This document shows, one piece after another, positions 37,386-46,597 of a stretch of DNA of 64,000 bases (positions within the stretch are counted from its first letter, which is position 1; every line of letters starts with the position of its first letter). The notes beneath the pieces were generated by a model. That model did no database searches. It was not told the DNA's origin and saw only the letters and a program-made list of their open reading frames with translations. Origin of the DNA: Flavobacterium silvaticum. GTDB lineage: Bacteria > Bacteroidota > Bacteroidia > Flavobacteriales > Flavobacteriaceae. The position numbers and the translations under genes were made by a program. Location: the NCBI RefSeq assembly GCF_012911565.1, contig NZ_JAAMPU010000105.1:186001-250000 (forward strand). The letters are read 5' to 3'.

Positions 37386-39509
37386 CTACAAAATCATCGT
37401 CAATTGAACGCGTTTTCTGGCTTCATCAATTTCAACGACTTTGACCTGTACGTGTTGGTGCAGTTTGACCACTTCATTCACATCGCTCACAAAACCGGCT
37501 TTAAGCTGGGAAATATGGACTAGCCCGCTTTCCTTGATGCCGACATCTACAAAACAGCCAAAATTGGTGATGTTGTTGACAATTCCGGGCAATACCATTC
37601 CGGTACGCAAATCTGAAATGGTTTTCACCGTGCTGTCGAATTCAAAAACTTTTGCGGCTTTTCTTGGGTCAAGGCCGGGCTTTTCGAGTTCTTTGATGAT
37701 GTCTTTCAGGCCTAAAATCCCAATGGTTTCAGAGGTGTATTTCGACGCATCGATAAGTGCCGTTTTGTCTTTTTTCCCAATTAGTTCAGCTACCGATAGT
37801 TTAAGGTCTTTGGCCATTTTCTCGACTACACCATAACTTTCCGGATGCACGGCGGAATTATCAAGCGGGTTTTTGGCAGACGGAATCCGGATGAAAGCAA
37901 CGCCTTGCTGATAGGCCTTATCACCTAATCTCGGCACTTTTTTAAGTTCTTTCCTATCCTGGAACGGCCCGTTTTCAGAGCGGTACGCCACGATATTTTC
38001 AGCCAGCTTCTCTCCTATCCCACTCACATAACTGAGCAGCGATTTACTTGCCGTATTGATATTGATGCCGACGGAATTCACACAACGGACCACGACCGTA
38101 TCAAGTTCCTCCTTAAGCTTTGTCTGATCCACATCGTGTTGGTATTGTCCAACACCGATGGCTTTCGGATCGATTTTCACCAGTTCCGCCAACGGGTCGC
38201 TGAGCCGTCGTCCGATTGAAACCGCACCGCGGACCGTAACATCGTATTTCGGGAATTCCTCACGCGCGATTTTTGATGCCGAATATACCGATGCGCCTGC
38301 CTCACTCACCACAAAAACCTGCACGTCGCGGTCAAACGGAATTTTCTTGATAAAGAATTCCGTTTCTCGTGAAGCCGTTCCGTTTCCTATTGAAATGGCT
38401 TCGATCTTATAGGCGTTGACCATCGATTTGACTTTTTTCATGGCAATAGCCGATTCGTTCTGTGGCGCATGCGGAAAAATGGTTTCATTATAGAGCAAAT
38501 CACCTTTTTCATCGAGGCAGACAATCTTACAGCCACTTCTGAATCCGGGATCGATGGCTAAAATCCGTTTTTCACCCAACGGTGGCGCGAGTAACAACTG
38601 ACTTAAGTTTCCGGCAAAAACACCTATCGAATTCAAATCGGCTTTGGCTTTGGCTTCCTGTAAAGCTTCGTTTGAAAGCGCCGGTTCGAGCAATCGTTTG
38701 TAACTGTCGGCAATGGCTTTTTCCAGATGGACGGCCGTCTCTTTTTTGTTTTTTATGATGTTGTCCTCCATGAAATCCAACGCTTCATCTTTTTCTATCG
38801 AAACATTCAACCGGACAAAACCTTCGTTTTCTGCACGCAACATGGCGAGTAATCGATGCGACGGCGTTCGTGACAAATTCTCGTTCCAATCGAAATACTG
38901 CTTGAACTTGGCGGCGTTCTCATCGTCCTGTTTACCTTTGACGACTTTGGTTTCGATGGCCGATTTTCGTTGGAACATCCGGCGTAACGTTTTCCGGATA
39001 TACATATTCTCGTTGATCCATTCTGCGATGATGTCACGTGCACCTTGTAAGGCTTCATCTTCGTTCGGGACGTTTTTGTTCAGGTATTTAGAGGCGATGA
39101 AATCCAGATCATCGGCGTTTTGGGCCATGATTATTTTGGCAAGCGGTTCCAATCCGTTTTCACGTGCCGTATCGGCTTTGGTCTTGCGTTTCTTTTTAAA
39201 CGGCAGATACAAATCTTCGAGTTCGGTCAAATCAAAACTCGCCTCTATCTTTTTTGAAAGTTCCGGCGTCAATCCGTTTTGTTCCCCAATGGATTTGAGG
39301 ATGGCTTCTTTGCGTTTGATGATACTATCAAATGATGCGTTCAGTTTGGCAATCTGCTCTATTACAACCTCATCCAGATTTCCGGTCATGTCTTTCCGGT
39401 AGCGTGAAATAAAAGGTATCGTACAATCTTCCGATAATAATTTTAAGGTGTTTTCAATGGATTTGGCCGGAGCCGAAACTTGTTGGGAAATGTATTGTAA
39501 TGGAGTCAT
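37386..39509 (-). CDS. tex: RNA-binding transcription accessory protein Tex
   Basis: 707 residues. The order of domains is as in Tex: helical N-terminus with FISRYRKDMTGNLDEV, a YqgF/RuvX-like domain with ILAIDPGFRSGCKIV near 325-340, helix-hairpin-helix motifs with ININTASKSLLSYVSGIG near 498-515, and a C-terminal S1 domain (GMVLPGIVNNITNFGCFVDV to the end). It binds RNA and affects transcription. Single gene; the 5' flank carries short degenerate repeats (see findings). Confidence 0.93.
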   Translation of the reverse strand: MTPLQYISQQVSAPAKSIENTLKLLSEDCTIPFISRYRKDMTGNLDEVVIEQIAKLNASFDSIIKRKEAILKSIGEQNGLTPELSKKIEASFDLTELEDLYLPFKKKRKTKADTARENGLEPLAKIIMAQNADDLDFIASKYLNKNVPNEDEALQGARDIIAEWINENMYIRKTLRRMFQRKSAIETKVVKGKQDDENAAKFKQYFDWNENLSRTPSHRLLAMLRAENEGFVRLNVSIEKDEALDFMEDNIIKNKKETAVHLEKAIADSYKRLLEPALSNEALQEAKAKADLNSIGVFAGNLSQLLLAPPLGEKRILAIDPGFRSGCKIVCLDEKGDLLYNETIFPHAPQNESAIAMKKVKSMVNAYKIEAISIGNGTASRETEFFIKKIPFDRDVQVFVVSEAGASVYSASKIAREEFPKYDVTVRGAVSIGRRLSDPLAELVKIDPKAIGVGQYQHDVDQTKLKEELDTVVVRCVNSVGININTASKSLLSYVSGIGEKLAENIVAYRSENGPFQDRKELKKVPRLGDKAYQQGVAFIRIPSAKNPLDNSAVHPESYGVVEKMAKDLKLSVAELIGKKDKTALIDASKYTSETIGILGLKDIIKELEKPGLDPRKAAKVFEFDSTVKTISDLRTGMVLPGIVNNITNFGCFVDVGIKESGLVHISQLKAGFVSDVNEVVKLHQHVQVKVVEIDEARKRVQLTMIL

Positions 39510-39560
39510 TTTTTAGAGAAAAGAAGCAAGAGCCAAGAAGCAAGATGTTGTAGTGTGAAG

Positions 39561-40433
39561 CTACTTTTTGATTTTCAGGTCTTTGTTTAAGATAATACTT
39601 TCGTGTTCGAGTTTATTCTGTTTGAAAAAAGCAATCAGTTCGTTCACTCTTTTCTGATTGTCGTAACCAATGCTGTATTGTAACTTTTGCTGGCAATGCG
39701 AACAGAGCCGTGTTGGATTTTTATCGGTTTCCGGCAGATGGTTCGATCCGTTCATCACACAGCTGGCATCAATGCAATGATGCAACCCGAACATATGCCC
39801 AATTTCATGCGAAGATACTTTTAGCAACCGTGTCAGGCAAAGGTCGAAATTTTCTTTTTTGAGCAACTCGTCCTGAAGCCTGAAAATAGAGGTTACACCA
39901 ACCTGTTTTTGATAAGATGCCAGGCCGAAAACATAATTCCACGAAGGTTGCGGATACAAATCGAGTTCTGAAATACCCATAAAGGCAATCGCGTCTTTGG
40001 TTTTTTGCCTTACCAGAACAGAATCCAGGACAAAAGAAGCCAACAGTTGTTCCTGGTCTTCTTTACCAATCCTGCGACAATCGGCAGGAATTTCATCGCT
40101 CGAAATACGTTCACCTATTTTCACTTCCAGCTGGAAGAAAATCTGCAGATATTCCTGCAACAATTGGATTTGCCGGGTTTGCAGTTCATTGAATTTCCCG
40201 ATTTGTGACACATAGATTGTCCTTTTGTAATCGGTAGGAATTATCGGTTTCGATTTTAGGAATTGACCGAAAGTCTGGCCGTTTTCAGGATGATCCCAAA
40301 GCCATTCACCAGGCAACGTTTTGGGCAGCGGTTGATCGTTTCCGGAAAGTCTTGAAAAATAGTCCCGTTTCCCATCTGTTTTGCATGACAGAAAAGCCAA
40401 CACCATAAAAAGACACCATTTCCTCATGTACAT
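39561..40433 (-). CDS. Archaemetzincin-like zinc protease lipoprotein
   Basis: 290 residues. The signal ends in lipobox LAFLSC (Cys17), so a mature lipoprotein is expected. The zinc site is HEIGHMFGLHHC starting at His209 with the extended HExxHxxGxxH, then DASCVMNG with the methionine-turn Met, then CSHC. This HExxHxxGxxHC-x4-CxM-x17-CxxC pattern is that of archaemetzincins, which have a second structural zinc site. Start could also be the ATG at 40427. Function in bacteria is unknown; a secreted lipid-anchored version is notable. Confidence 0.85.
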   Translation of the reverse strand: MYMRKWCLFMVLAFLSCKTDGKRDYFSRLSGNDQPLPKTLPGEWLWDHPENGQTFGQFLKSKPIIPTDYKRTIYVSQIGKFNELQTRQIQLLQEYLQIFFQLEVKIGERISSDEIPADCRRIGKEDQEQLLASFVLDSVLVRQKTKDAIAFMGISELDLYPQPSWNYVFGLASYQKQVGVTSIFRLQDELLKKENFDLCLTRLLKVSSHEIGHMFGLHHCIDASCVMNGSNHLPETDKNPTRLCSHCQQKLQYSIGYDNQKRVNELIAFFKQNKLEHESIILNKDLKIKK

Positions 40434-40515
40434 AAAGCTGAAATTGTGGTGAAGCTACGTCGTCACACCTGGATTAGATCCATAATAAATAATAGAAATA
40501 AAAATAAATAATGCT

Positions 40516-41433
40516 CTATTCCTGAACGATGAATTCCTTGGAACATTGTTTATTGAAATCCGGCTGGATCGTGCAATGGTTGATGCCGAATTTTTCCTTC
40601 AGCAGCTTTTCGATGGTTTCGGCCTGTTGGTTAAATTCTGAAATAGTCAGGTTTTCAGGGCAAGCCAAGTGCGCTTCCAGATGTAATTCTTCGTCATTGA
40701 GATGCCACAGATGCATGTGGTAGAGTTTTCCGATGTTTCGAATTTTGTGCACTTCGGACGCTATTTCCTCAATACTCAGGTGTGTCGGCGTGAACAACAT
40801 GAGAATCCGCGTCGAATCTTTAAGCAAACCGTATCCGACGACAATAAGGTAAACCGCAATAGCCAAGGTAAGGACACTATCGACCCAATACCAGTTGAAA
40901 AATTTCATGAGCAATCCACCAATAAGGACAGCGACAGATGCCATGGTGTCTGTCAATAAATGAAGGTAAGCCGATTTCATGTTGAGGTTCCTATCGGCAT
41001 CTGCCTTGAGCAAGAACACAGAAAAACCATTGGCGACAATTCCCAAAACCGAAAGCCAGATAACAAGGTTCGATTCTATATGTTGTGGTGAAAAGAATCT
41101 TTCGACAGCTTCATATATCAAAATCAACGCGACAATCACCAATGTTGCGGCATTGACAAAAGCGGCCAGGATTTCGGCTCTTTTATACCCAAAAGTTTCC
41201 TTGTGTGTGGCTTTTCTGTGTGATAATCTATGGGCAATAAAACTGAATACCAACGACAACACATCACTGAAGTTGTGCAAAGCATCACTCAATAACGCAA
41301 GTGATCCTGACAAAATTCCGCCAATGACCTGCGATGCCGTAATAGCTACATTAAGCAGTATTGAAATGAGCAGGTTCTTACCGTGAAGCTCTCCGTGTGA
41401 ATGATCGTGCCCGTGTCCCAAAATTACATACAA
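40516..41433 (-). CDS. Cation diffusion facilitator (zinc exporter family)
   Basis: 305 residues with six membrane segments. The N-terminus GHGHDHSHGELHG is rich in metal-binding His. Site-forming motifs are SDALHNFSD in the second segment and HLLTDT in the fifth, the HxxxD arrangement of Zn-type exporters. A C-terminal cytoplasmic domain with HMHLWHL completes the family picture. It exports Zn2+ (or Cd2+/Co2+) by proton exchange. It overlaps rpiB by 10 bases, so these are cotranscribed, which is an unrelated pairing. Confidence 0.9.
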   Translation of the reverse strand: MYVILGHGHDHSHGELHGKNLLISILLNVAITASQVIGGILSGSLALLSDALHNFSDVLSLVFSFIAHRLSHRKATHKETFGYKRAEILAAFVNAATLVIVALILIYEAVERFFSPQHIESNLVIWLSVLGIVANGFSVFLLKADADRNLNMKSAYLHLLTDTMASVAVLIGGLLMKFFNWYWVDSVLTLAIAVYLIVVGYGLLKDSTRILMLFTPTHLSIEEIASEVHKIRNIGKLYHMHLWHLNDEELHLEAHLACPENLTISEFNQQAETIEKLLKEKFGINHCTIQPDFNKQCSKEFIVQE

Positions 41434-41855
41434 GGAATTTTGCTGATACGAAGCGCGTGGCGTCCACCTTCGAATTCAGTTGCCAAAAATACTTCCACCA
41501 TTTCAACGGCTTGTGGAATTGAGGTGAAACGGGCCGGAATACTCAGTATGTTGGCATCGTTGTGGGATCTGGCCAGGAATGCGATTTCTTTGGTCCAGCA
41601 AACAGCCGAACGTATTTGTTGGTGTTTGTTGGCGGCCATCGAAATTCCGTTTCCGCTTCCGCAGATCGTGATGCCGAAATCTGCTTCTTTATTGGCTACG
41701 GCGTTGGCAACAGGATGGGCGAAATCTGCATAATCTACTGCTTGAGGCGTATCTGTCCCGAAATTAATTACTTCATGACCAAGCGACTGGAGTTTTTCTG
41801 CAATGGCTTTTTTATAATCGGGACCTGCGTGGTCGTTTCCTATGGCTATTTTCAT
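41424..41855 (-). CDS. rpiB: Ribose-5-phosphate isomerase B
   Basis: 143 residues of the RpiB/LacA family. GNDHAGPDYK (6-15) and ICGSGNGISMAANK with Cys65 are the phosphate-binding and catalytic elements. It interconverts ribulose-5-phosphate and ribose-5-phosphate in the pentose phosphate pathway. First gene of a unit with the cation exporter, driven by a -7 element at 41870-41877. Confidence 0.95.
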   Translation of the reverse strand: MKIAIGNDHAGPDYKKAIAEKLQSLGHEVINFGTDTPQAVDYADFAHPVANAVANKEADFGITICGSGNGISMAANKHQQIRSAVCWTKEIAFLARSHNDANILSIPARFTSIPQAVEMVEVFLATEFEGGRHALRISKIPCM

Positions 41856-41869
41856 GTGCGTTGTTTTAG

Positions 41870-41877
41870 CAAAGGTA
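41870..41877 (-). promoter_or_regulatory. rpiB: Putative rpiB -7 element
   Basis: TACCTTTG on the minus strand, 14 bases before the rpiB ATG. Confidence 0.55.
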
Positions 41878-42429
41878 AGTAATGAGTGAGAGTTATGAGC
41901 TTGATTAAATAATGCTATGCTAAAGACAATATCTCACGACTCAATACTCATGACTTTAGTGTAAAAATCCATTGTTAACTGGAAAACACAACCTCTTGAT
42001 TTTCAGATAACCTTAAATTAACATACATTGTTCAAAACCTGTGATAGATTTACAAAAGAAATTTGCATGGGTATTGAAATTTTTTATAATCCAGAATTGG
42101 ATTTAAAAAACCTATTTTATTTTGGGTGATTTTTATAAAAGTTTTGAGCTTACAAAAGTGCTTTATAAACAATTCAGGATTTTGTTTTTTTCGACATTTT
42201 TTATCGATTCTTAACTGTCAACAATTGTCAATAAGTGAAAAATATGGGTTGGAAATCAATCGTTTTCTTTCTTAATTGTATGTTAATAAATTGATACAAC
42301 AAATTTAAACCATATTTCAAATACAGGCTAAAAAAAATTATTGTGTCTATCAACACGCTATAATAACCATCATAAATAATTTAAATTTTAATCTTTTTAT
42401 TTTGATGTATATAATAGATGTTGAAAAGT
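41878..42429. other. Long AT-rich gene-free region at the strand switch
   Basis: No credible reading frame. It is the longest and by eye the most AT-rich gap of the window. It begins with an inverted pair of ATGAGT/GTGAG-like words (41881-41955), followed by many runs of A or T. TTATNCACA boxes are absent; the closest is TGTGTCTAT near 42341 (7 of 9). Genes to its left are almost all minus and to its right mostly plus. A replication-origin role is discussed in the findings. Confidence 0.5.
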
Positions 42430-42669
42430 TCAGACAATCCGAAGATCGTGCCCACCTTTGAGTTCGTCCAAAATGGCAAGGACAGATGCGGAATCGTTCG
42501 GATGGATTTTAAGTTTGATGCCGCCCAATGCCAGTGAATACATTGGAACAACCGAAGCTGTGGCCTCGTTCTCGAAATGATACCGTACCCCTTCATGTTC
42601 CAGACGATGTTTTAAGATTTCTATTTCATGCGTATACTGGAATACGGCAATGGTGATAAAGTTTTCCAT
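42430..42669 (-). CDS. DUF2007 family protein
   Basis: 79 residues. ITIAVFQYTHEIEILKHRLE near the N-terminus and VPMYSLALGGIKLKIHPND match the small DUF2007 proteins, called putative signal transducers for their ACT-like fold. No membrane segment. It stands alone with AT-rich gaps on both sides and is divergent from rnr. Function unknown. Confidence 0.8.
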   Translation of the reverse strand: MENFITIAVFQYTHEIEILKHRLEHEGVRYHFENEATASVVPMYSLALGGIKLKIHPNDSASVLAILDELKGGHDLRIV

Positions 42670-42809
42670 GACAGAATCTTTGTTTAAAGTTACAAAGGAT
42701 TACAGTATTGGTAACATATTGCTGCATAGTTATAATTAAATTAAAACTGGGTTCTGACTTAGCCGAATAGCTAAGGTATTTTGTACTTTCACGACAGTTT
42801 TAAATATGT

Positions 42810-44993
42810 ATGAGCAAAAAAAATAAAATACCTGGACAGCAGGCTAAAGATTTTACACATAAAATCGAAAAAGTCCTTTCCAGAAATGCTAACAAGGCAT
42901 TCAGTTACAAACAAATAGCGGCCATCTTAGAAGTAGACGATACCAAAAGCCGCAACCAGATTATAAAAGACCTCAAACTTCTGGCTGCTCAGAAAAAAAT
43001 CATAGAATCGGAACCCGGAAAATATTTGATCAAGGCTGTCAGCCAGGATTATTATGAAGGTACGATAGACATGACGAGCCGGAAAACGGCTTTTTTCATT
43101 TGTCCTGAATTCGAGGAAGATGTTTTCATTCCGACCCAAAATCTCAATCACGCCTTAGATAAAGACAAGGTAAAAGTATATGTCTACAATCGAAGAAAAG
43201 GCAAAAGACCGGAAGGTGAAGTAGTAGAAATTGTCGAAAGGCATAAGACAGATTTCGTGGGGGTTATCGATATCCAGAAAAATTTCGCATTCGTCTCTAC
43301 CGCCAATCCAAAGATGTACACGGATATTTTTATCCCGAAAGACAAAATAGGCGAAGCACAAAACGGTGATGTCGTCCTGGTTGCCATAGAAGACTGGCCT
43401 AAACGCGCCGACAGTCCGTTCGGTGTGGTGACGAAAGTCCTCGGACGACCAGGTGAACATGACACCGAAATCCACGCAATTCTGGCAGAATACGGACTTC
43501 CATATGATTTTCCTGTAGATGTTGAAGTGTATGCGCAAAAGCTCGACACCTCAATACAACAAGCTGAGATTGAAAAACGTCGCGACATGCGAAAAACATT
43601 GACGTTTACTATCGATCCGAAAGATGCAAAGGATTTTGACGATGCTTTATCGTTCGAAAAACTCCCGAATGGTAATTATGAAATCGGGATCCATATTGCC
43701 GATGTCTCGCATTATGTCCAGGAAGGAACCATTCTGGATGAAGAAGCCTATAACCGTGCTACATCTGTTTATTTAGTCGACAGGGTTGTTCCGATGCTTC
43801 CTGAGGTACTTTCCAACTTTGCGTGTTCGTTGCGTCCGCATGAGGAAAAATATACGTTCTCGGCTATTTTCGAACTCGATGTAAAAGCTAATGTGCTGAA
43901 TTCGTGGTTTGGGCGGACGGTGATTTATTCCGATCAGCGTTTCGCTTATGAAGAAGCACAGAAAATCATTGAGACCAAAAAAGATGAAATCCCTGCCGAA
44001 GTTTCGCTTACGGGACAAGCGTGTAAAGCACCTAAAGAAATTGTCGACGCCATTCTCAAAATGGACGAACTGGCCAAGATTATGCGTCGCAAAAGATTGT
44101 CGGACGGAGCTATATCTTTCGATAAGGTCGAGGTTAAATTCAACTTAGATGAAGATGGAGAACCAACTGGTGTTTATTTCAAGGAAGCCAAAGATTCGAA
44201 TCACCTGATTGAGGAATTCATGTTGTTGGCCAATAAAAAGGTGGCGGAATTCATCGGAAAACAGAAAAAGACTTTCGTATATCGAATCCACGACGAACCG
44301 AACGAAGATAAATTGATAGGCCTTCAGGGTGTGATTTCCAAATTCGGATACAGTATCGATTTTCGTGATAAAAAGAAAATTTCACAATCGATCAACAAAT
44401 TATTGCATGACGTACAGGGTAAGAAAGAACAGAATATGGTCGATACGCTTGCTATCCGAAGCATGAGTAAAGCCAAATATTCAGTACATAACATTGGACA
44501 CTATGGCCTGGCATTCGATTATTATTCGCACTTCACCTCACCTATCCGGCGTTATCCTGACGTGATGGCGCATAGGTTATTGCAATATTATCTTGACGGA
44601 GGAAAATCTGTATCAGAAGAAATTTACGAAGAAAAGTGCAAGCATTCAAGCGATATGGAAAACCTCGCGACCAATGCCGAACGTGATTCTGTAAAATATA
44701 TGCAGGTAAAATATATGCAGGATCACAAGGATGAAGAGTTCTTGGGCGTTATATCAGGTGTGACCGAATGGGGTATTTATGTGGAGATACTTTCGAATAA
44801 ATGTGAAGGCATGTGCCGCATCCGCGAGATTAAAGACGATTATTACACGTTCGATGAAAAGCAATATGCTTTGGTCGGGCAAGTCACCAAAAATACCATC
44901 CAACTCGGTGATGAAGTCTGGGTCAAAGTGAAGAACGCCGACCTGGTCAAGAAACAACTCGATTTTACTTTTTTACGAAAAAATGAAAACTGA
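42810..44993 (+). CDS. rnr: Ribonuclease R
   Basis: 727 residues. Order: N-terminal winged-helix-like segment (FSYKQIAAILEVDDTKSRNQ), cold-shock/OB domains, the RNB catalytic domain with TIDPKDAKDFDDALS carrying the metal-binding aspartates, and the C-terminal S1 domain (GVISGVTEWGIYVEI). It degrades structured RNA 3' to 5'. The HYGLAFDYYSHFTSPIRRYPD stretch, ending around residue 590, is diagnostic. Its stop overlaps an ATG of the next frame, and the GIN-domain gene follows directly, so they are probably cotranscribed. Confidence 0.95.
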   Translation: MSKKNKIPGQQAKDFTHKIEKVLSRNANKAFSYKQIAAILEVDDTKSRNQIIKDLKLLAAQKKIIESEPGKYLIKAVSQDYYEGTIDMTSRKTAFFICPEFEEDVFIPTQNLNHALDKDKVKVYVYNRRKGKRPEGEVVEIVERHKTDFVGVIDIQKNFAFVSTANPKMYTDIFIPKDKIGEAQNGDVVLVAIEDWPKRADSPFGVVTKVLGRPGEHDTEIHAILAEYGLPYDFPVDVEVYAQKLDTSIQQAEIEKRRDMRKTLTFTIDPKDAKDFDDALSFEKLPNGNYEIGIHIADVSHYVQEGTILDEEAYNRATSVYLVDRVVPMLPEVLSNFACSLRPHEEKYTFSAIFELDVKANVLNSWFGRTVIYSDQRFAYEEAQKIIETKKDEIPAEVSLTGQACKAPKEIVDAILKMDELAKIMRRKRLSDGAISFDKVEVKFNLDEDGEPTGVYFKEAKDSNHLIEEFMLLANKKVAEFIGKQKKTFVYRIHDEPNEDKLIGLQGVISKFGYSIDFRDKKKISQSINKLLHDVQGKKEQNMVDTLAIRSMSKAKYSVHNIGHYGLAFDYYSHFTSPIRRYPDVMAHRLLQYYLDGGKSVSEEIYEEKCKHSSDMENLATNAERDSVKYMQVKYMQDHKDEEFLGVISGVTEWGIYVEILSNKCEGMCRIREIKDDYYTFDEKQYALVGQVTKNTIQLGDEVWVKVKNADLVKKQLDFTFLRKNEN

Positions 44994-44994
44994 T

Positions 44995-45663
44995 ATGAAA
45001 AAGATCATTCTATTTTTTAGTGTCTTAGCTGCAATTACATCATCGGCCCAGGTTACAAAAGATCCGGGCGATTTTACCAAAGTCAAGATTTATGACAGGA
45101 TTTCAGCAGAATTGATCCCGTCATCTTCAAATAAAGTGGAAATCACAGGTTCACGCGCCAAAGACGTTATCGTGGCAAACCAAAACGGTGAATTGAAACT
45201 GGCTTTGCCACCACAAAAATTAATGCAGGGAGAAGAAATTCAGGCCAAAATCTACTATAAATCATTGAGTAGCATCGATGGAAGCGAAGGTACCTATATT
45301 TCGAGCCAGGCCACCATAGAATCGGCCAAACTGGAAGTAGTTGCCAAAGAAGGAGCGGAAATCAAATTGATGCTCGACGTGGAATTGCTCAAAGTGAAAT
45401 CGGTAACCGGCGGTACGATACGTTTGTCCGGAAAGGCCGATGAACAGGAAATTTCAATAGGTACCGGCGGAATGGTTTATGCCAAAGAACTTCAGACACA
45501 AAATACAGATGTCAGCATAAATGCCGGCGGGGAAGCCGAAGTCAATGCTTCCAAACTGGCAAAAGCCCGAACCAAAGCAGGTGGAAACATTACCATTTAC
45601 GGAAAGCCACAAACCGTTGACCAGAAATCGATACTTGGCGGGAGCATAGATTTAGCCGACTGA
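44995..45663 (+). CDS. GIN domain (DUF2807) secreted protein
   Basis: 222 residues from the ATG at 44995. MKKIILFFSVLAAITSSAQ is a clean signal peptide ending in SAQ. The remainder is repetitive beta structure (right-handed helix type) with DFTKVKIYDRISAELIPS, the opening of head GIN domains. GIN proteins are exported and of unknown function. A longer start at 44983 overlaps the rnr end but would put four residues before the signal; the 44995 ATG is preferred. One base separates it from the rnr stop. Confidence 0.82.
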   Translation: MKKIILFFSVLAAITSSAQVTKDPGDFTKVKIYDRISAELIPSSSNKVEITGSRAKDVIVANQNGELKLALPPQKLMQGEEIQAKIYYKSLSSIDGSEGTYISSQATIESAKLEVVAKEGAEIKLMLDVELLKVKSVTGGTIRLSGKADEQEISIGTGGMVYAKELQTQNTDVSINAGGEAEVNASKLAKARTKAGGNITIYGKPQTVDQKSILGGSIDLAD

Positions 45664-45695
45664 TAACAGATCATTTCGCAATCGATTTTTTCGGT

Positions 45696-45703
45696 TATAT
45701 TTG
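45696..45703 (+). promoter_or_regulatory. Putative -7 element for the LysE-type gene
   Basis: TATATTTG, 23 bases before the ATG at 45727. Confidence 0.5.
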
Positions 45704-45726
45704 TTTGACAAACCACCACAACATTT

Positions 45727-46413
45727 ATGCTTTTAGAAGACATTCTCGCCGCGATTCCGCTTGGATTTTTCCTGAGTTTTTTGATTGGCCCTGTCTTTTT
45801 CGTATTGCTTGAAACCAGTGTTGTCAAGGGTTTCAGGGCTGCAGTCTGTTTCGATTTGGGTGCTGTTGTGGCTGATGTGATCTTTATCCTGATTGCCTAT
45901 TTCAGTTCCTATAAACTTCTGGAAGCTATTAAGGACGATCCGGCTTTATTCATTTTCGGTGGACTTGTGATGCTGACGTACGGCATCATCAACCTGGCTA
46001 AAAACAAAAAATCGAGTAAGAATATTGACCCGGAAGATCCCGCGGAACTTGCCAAAACCAATTATTTAAACCTGTTCATCAAAGGATTTTTCCTCAATTT
46101 CATAAATATTGGTGTATTGGGATTTTGGCTTGCGATCATCATAGCCATGGGACCGAGATTGGAACTCAAACCGGTTCGTATGTTCACTTTTTTCGCTTCG
46201 GTAATCCTGAGTTATTTTATCATTGATGTTTTCAAGATATTGCTGGCCAAAAGATTACGAAATTATTTGACGCCGAATAATATCCTGCTGATCAAAAAAG
46301 GAATCAGTGTAGTACTTATCATTTGTGGTGTTTTCCTGCTGGCACAAGGTTGGTTTCCGCGTGAACGCAAGATTGTGGATAAAGCCTTGGAAAAACTCGA
46401 ACAACACGATTAA
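45727..46413 (+). CDS. LysE/RhtB family exporter
   Basis: 228 residues with six membrane segments. IPLGFFLSFLIGPVFFVLLE near the N-terminus is the typical LysE start, where the GP(V) turn is conserved, and FLLNFIN follows later. Members export amino acids or related compounds. Substrate not readable. It has its own promoter and is followed by tRNA-Cys. Confidence 0.82.
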   Translation: MLLEDILAAIPLGFFLSFLIGPVFFVLLETSVVKGFRAAVCFDLGAVVADVIFILIAYFSSYKLLEAIKDDPALFIFGGLVMLTYGIINLAKNKKSSKNIDPEDPAELAKTNYLNLFIKGFFLNFINIGVLGFWLAIIIAMGPRLELKPVRMFTFFASVILSYFIIDVFKILLAKRLRNYLTPNNILLIKKGISVVLIICGVFLLAQGWFPRERKIVDKALEKLEQHD

Positions 46414-46457
46414 CCCGAATTTTTAAGGCAAACGTTTTAATTTTTGAAAGATTTGCC

Positions 46458-46465
46458 TACATTTG
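46458..46465 (+). promoter_or_regulatory. Putative tRNA-Cys -7 element
   Basis: TACATTTG, 16 bases before the tRNA. TTTTTG lies upstream, but closer than the usual spacing. Confidence 0.5.
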
Positions 46466-46481
46466 CCCACCTGTACAAAAT

Positions 46482-46555
46482 GGCGTCGTGGCCGAGTGGC
46501 TAGGCCGGGCTCTGCAAAAGCTCTTACAGCGGTTCGAATCCGCTCGATGCCTCCA
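46482..46555 (+). tRNA. tRNA-Cys (GCA), CCA encoded
   Basis: The acceptor arm GGCGTCG (46482-46488) pairs with CGATGCC (46545-46551), with one G-U. The anticodon stem is GGGCT/AGCTC and the loop CTGCAAA, giving GCA at 46514-46516. The T-arm is AGCGG-TTCGAAT-CCGCT. T is the discriminator base and CCA is present at 46553-46555. All four arms fold, so this is sound. Confidence 0.96.
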
Positions 46556-46559
46556 AAAA

Positions 46560-46586
46560 CCTGTGAGATTTCTTGCGGGTTTTTTT
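46560..46586 (+). terminator. tRNA-Cys terminator
   Basis: CCTGTGAG (46560-46567) pairs with CTTGCGGG (46572-46579) with three wobble pairs; a run of seven T follows (46580-46586). Confidence 0.7.
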
Positions 46587-46597
46587 ATTTAATGAAG

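Noticed and set aside
39555-40458. GTGAAGCTAC at 39555-39564 and 40449-40458 flanking the archaemetzincin gene
   Set aside because: A 10-base direct repeat of this kind is likely by chance, and no other insertion signs are present.
42336-42349. DnaA-box-like TGTGTCTAT near the strand switch
   Set aside because: Only 7 of 9 positions fit, and one such match is expected by chance in AT-rich DNA; not listed as a box.
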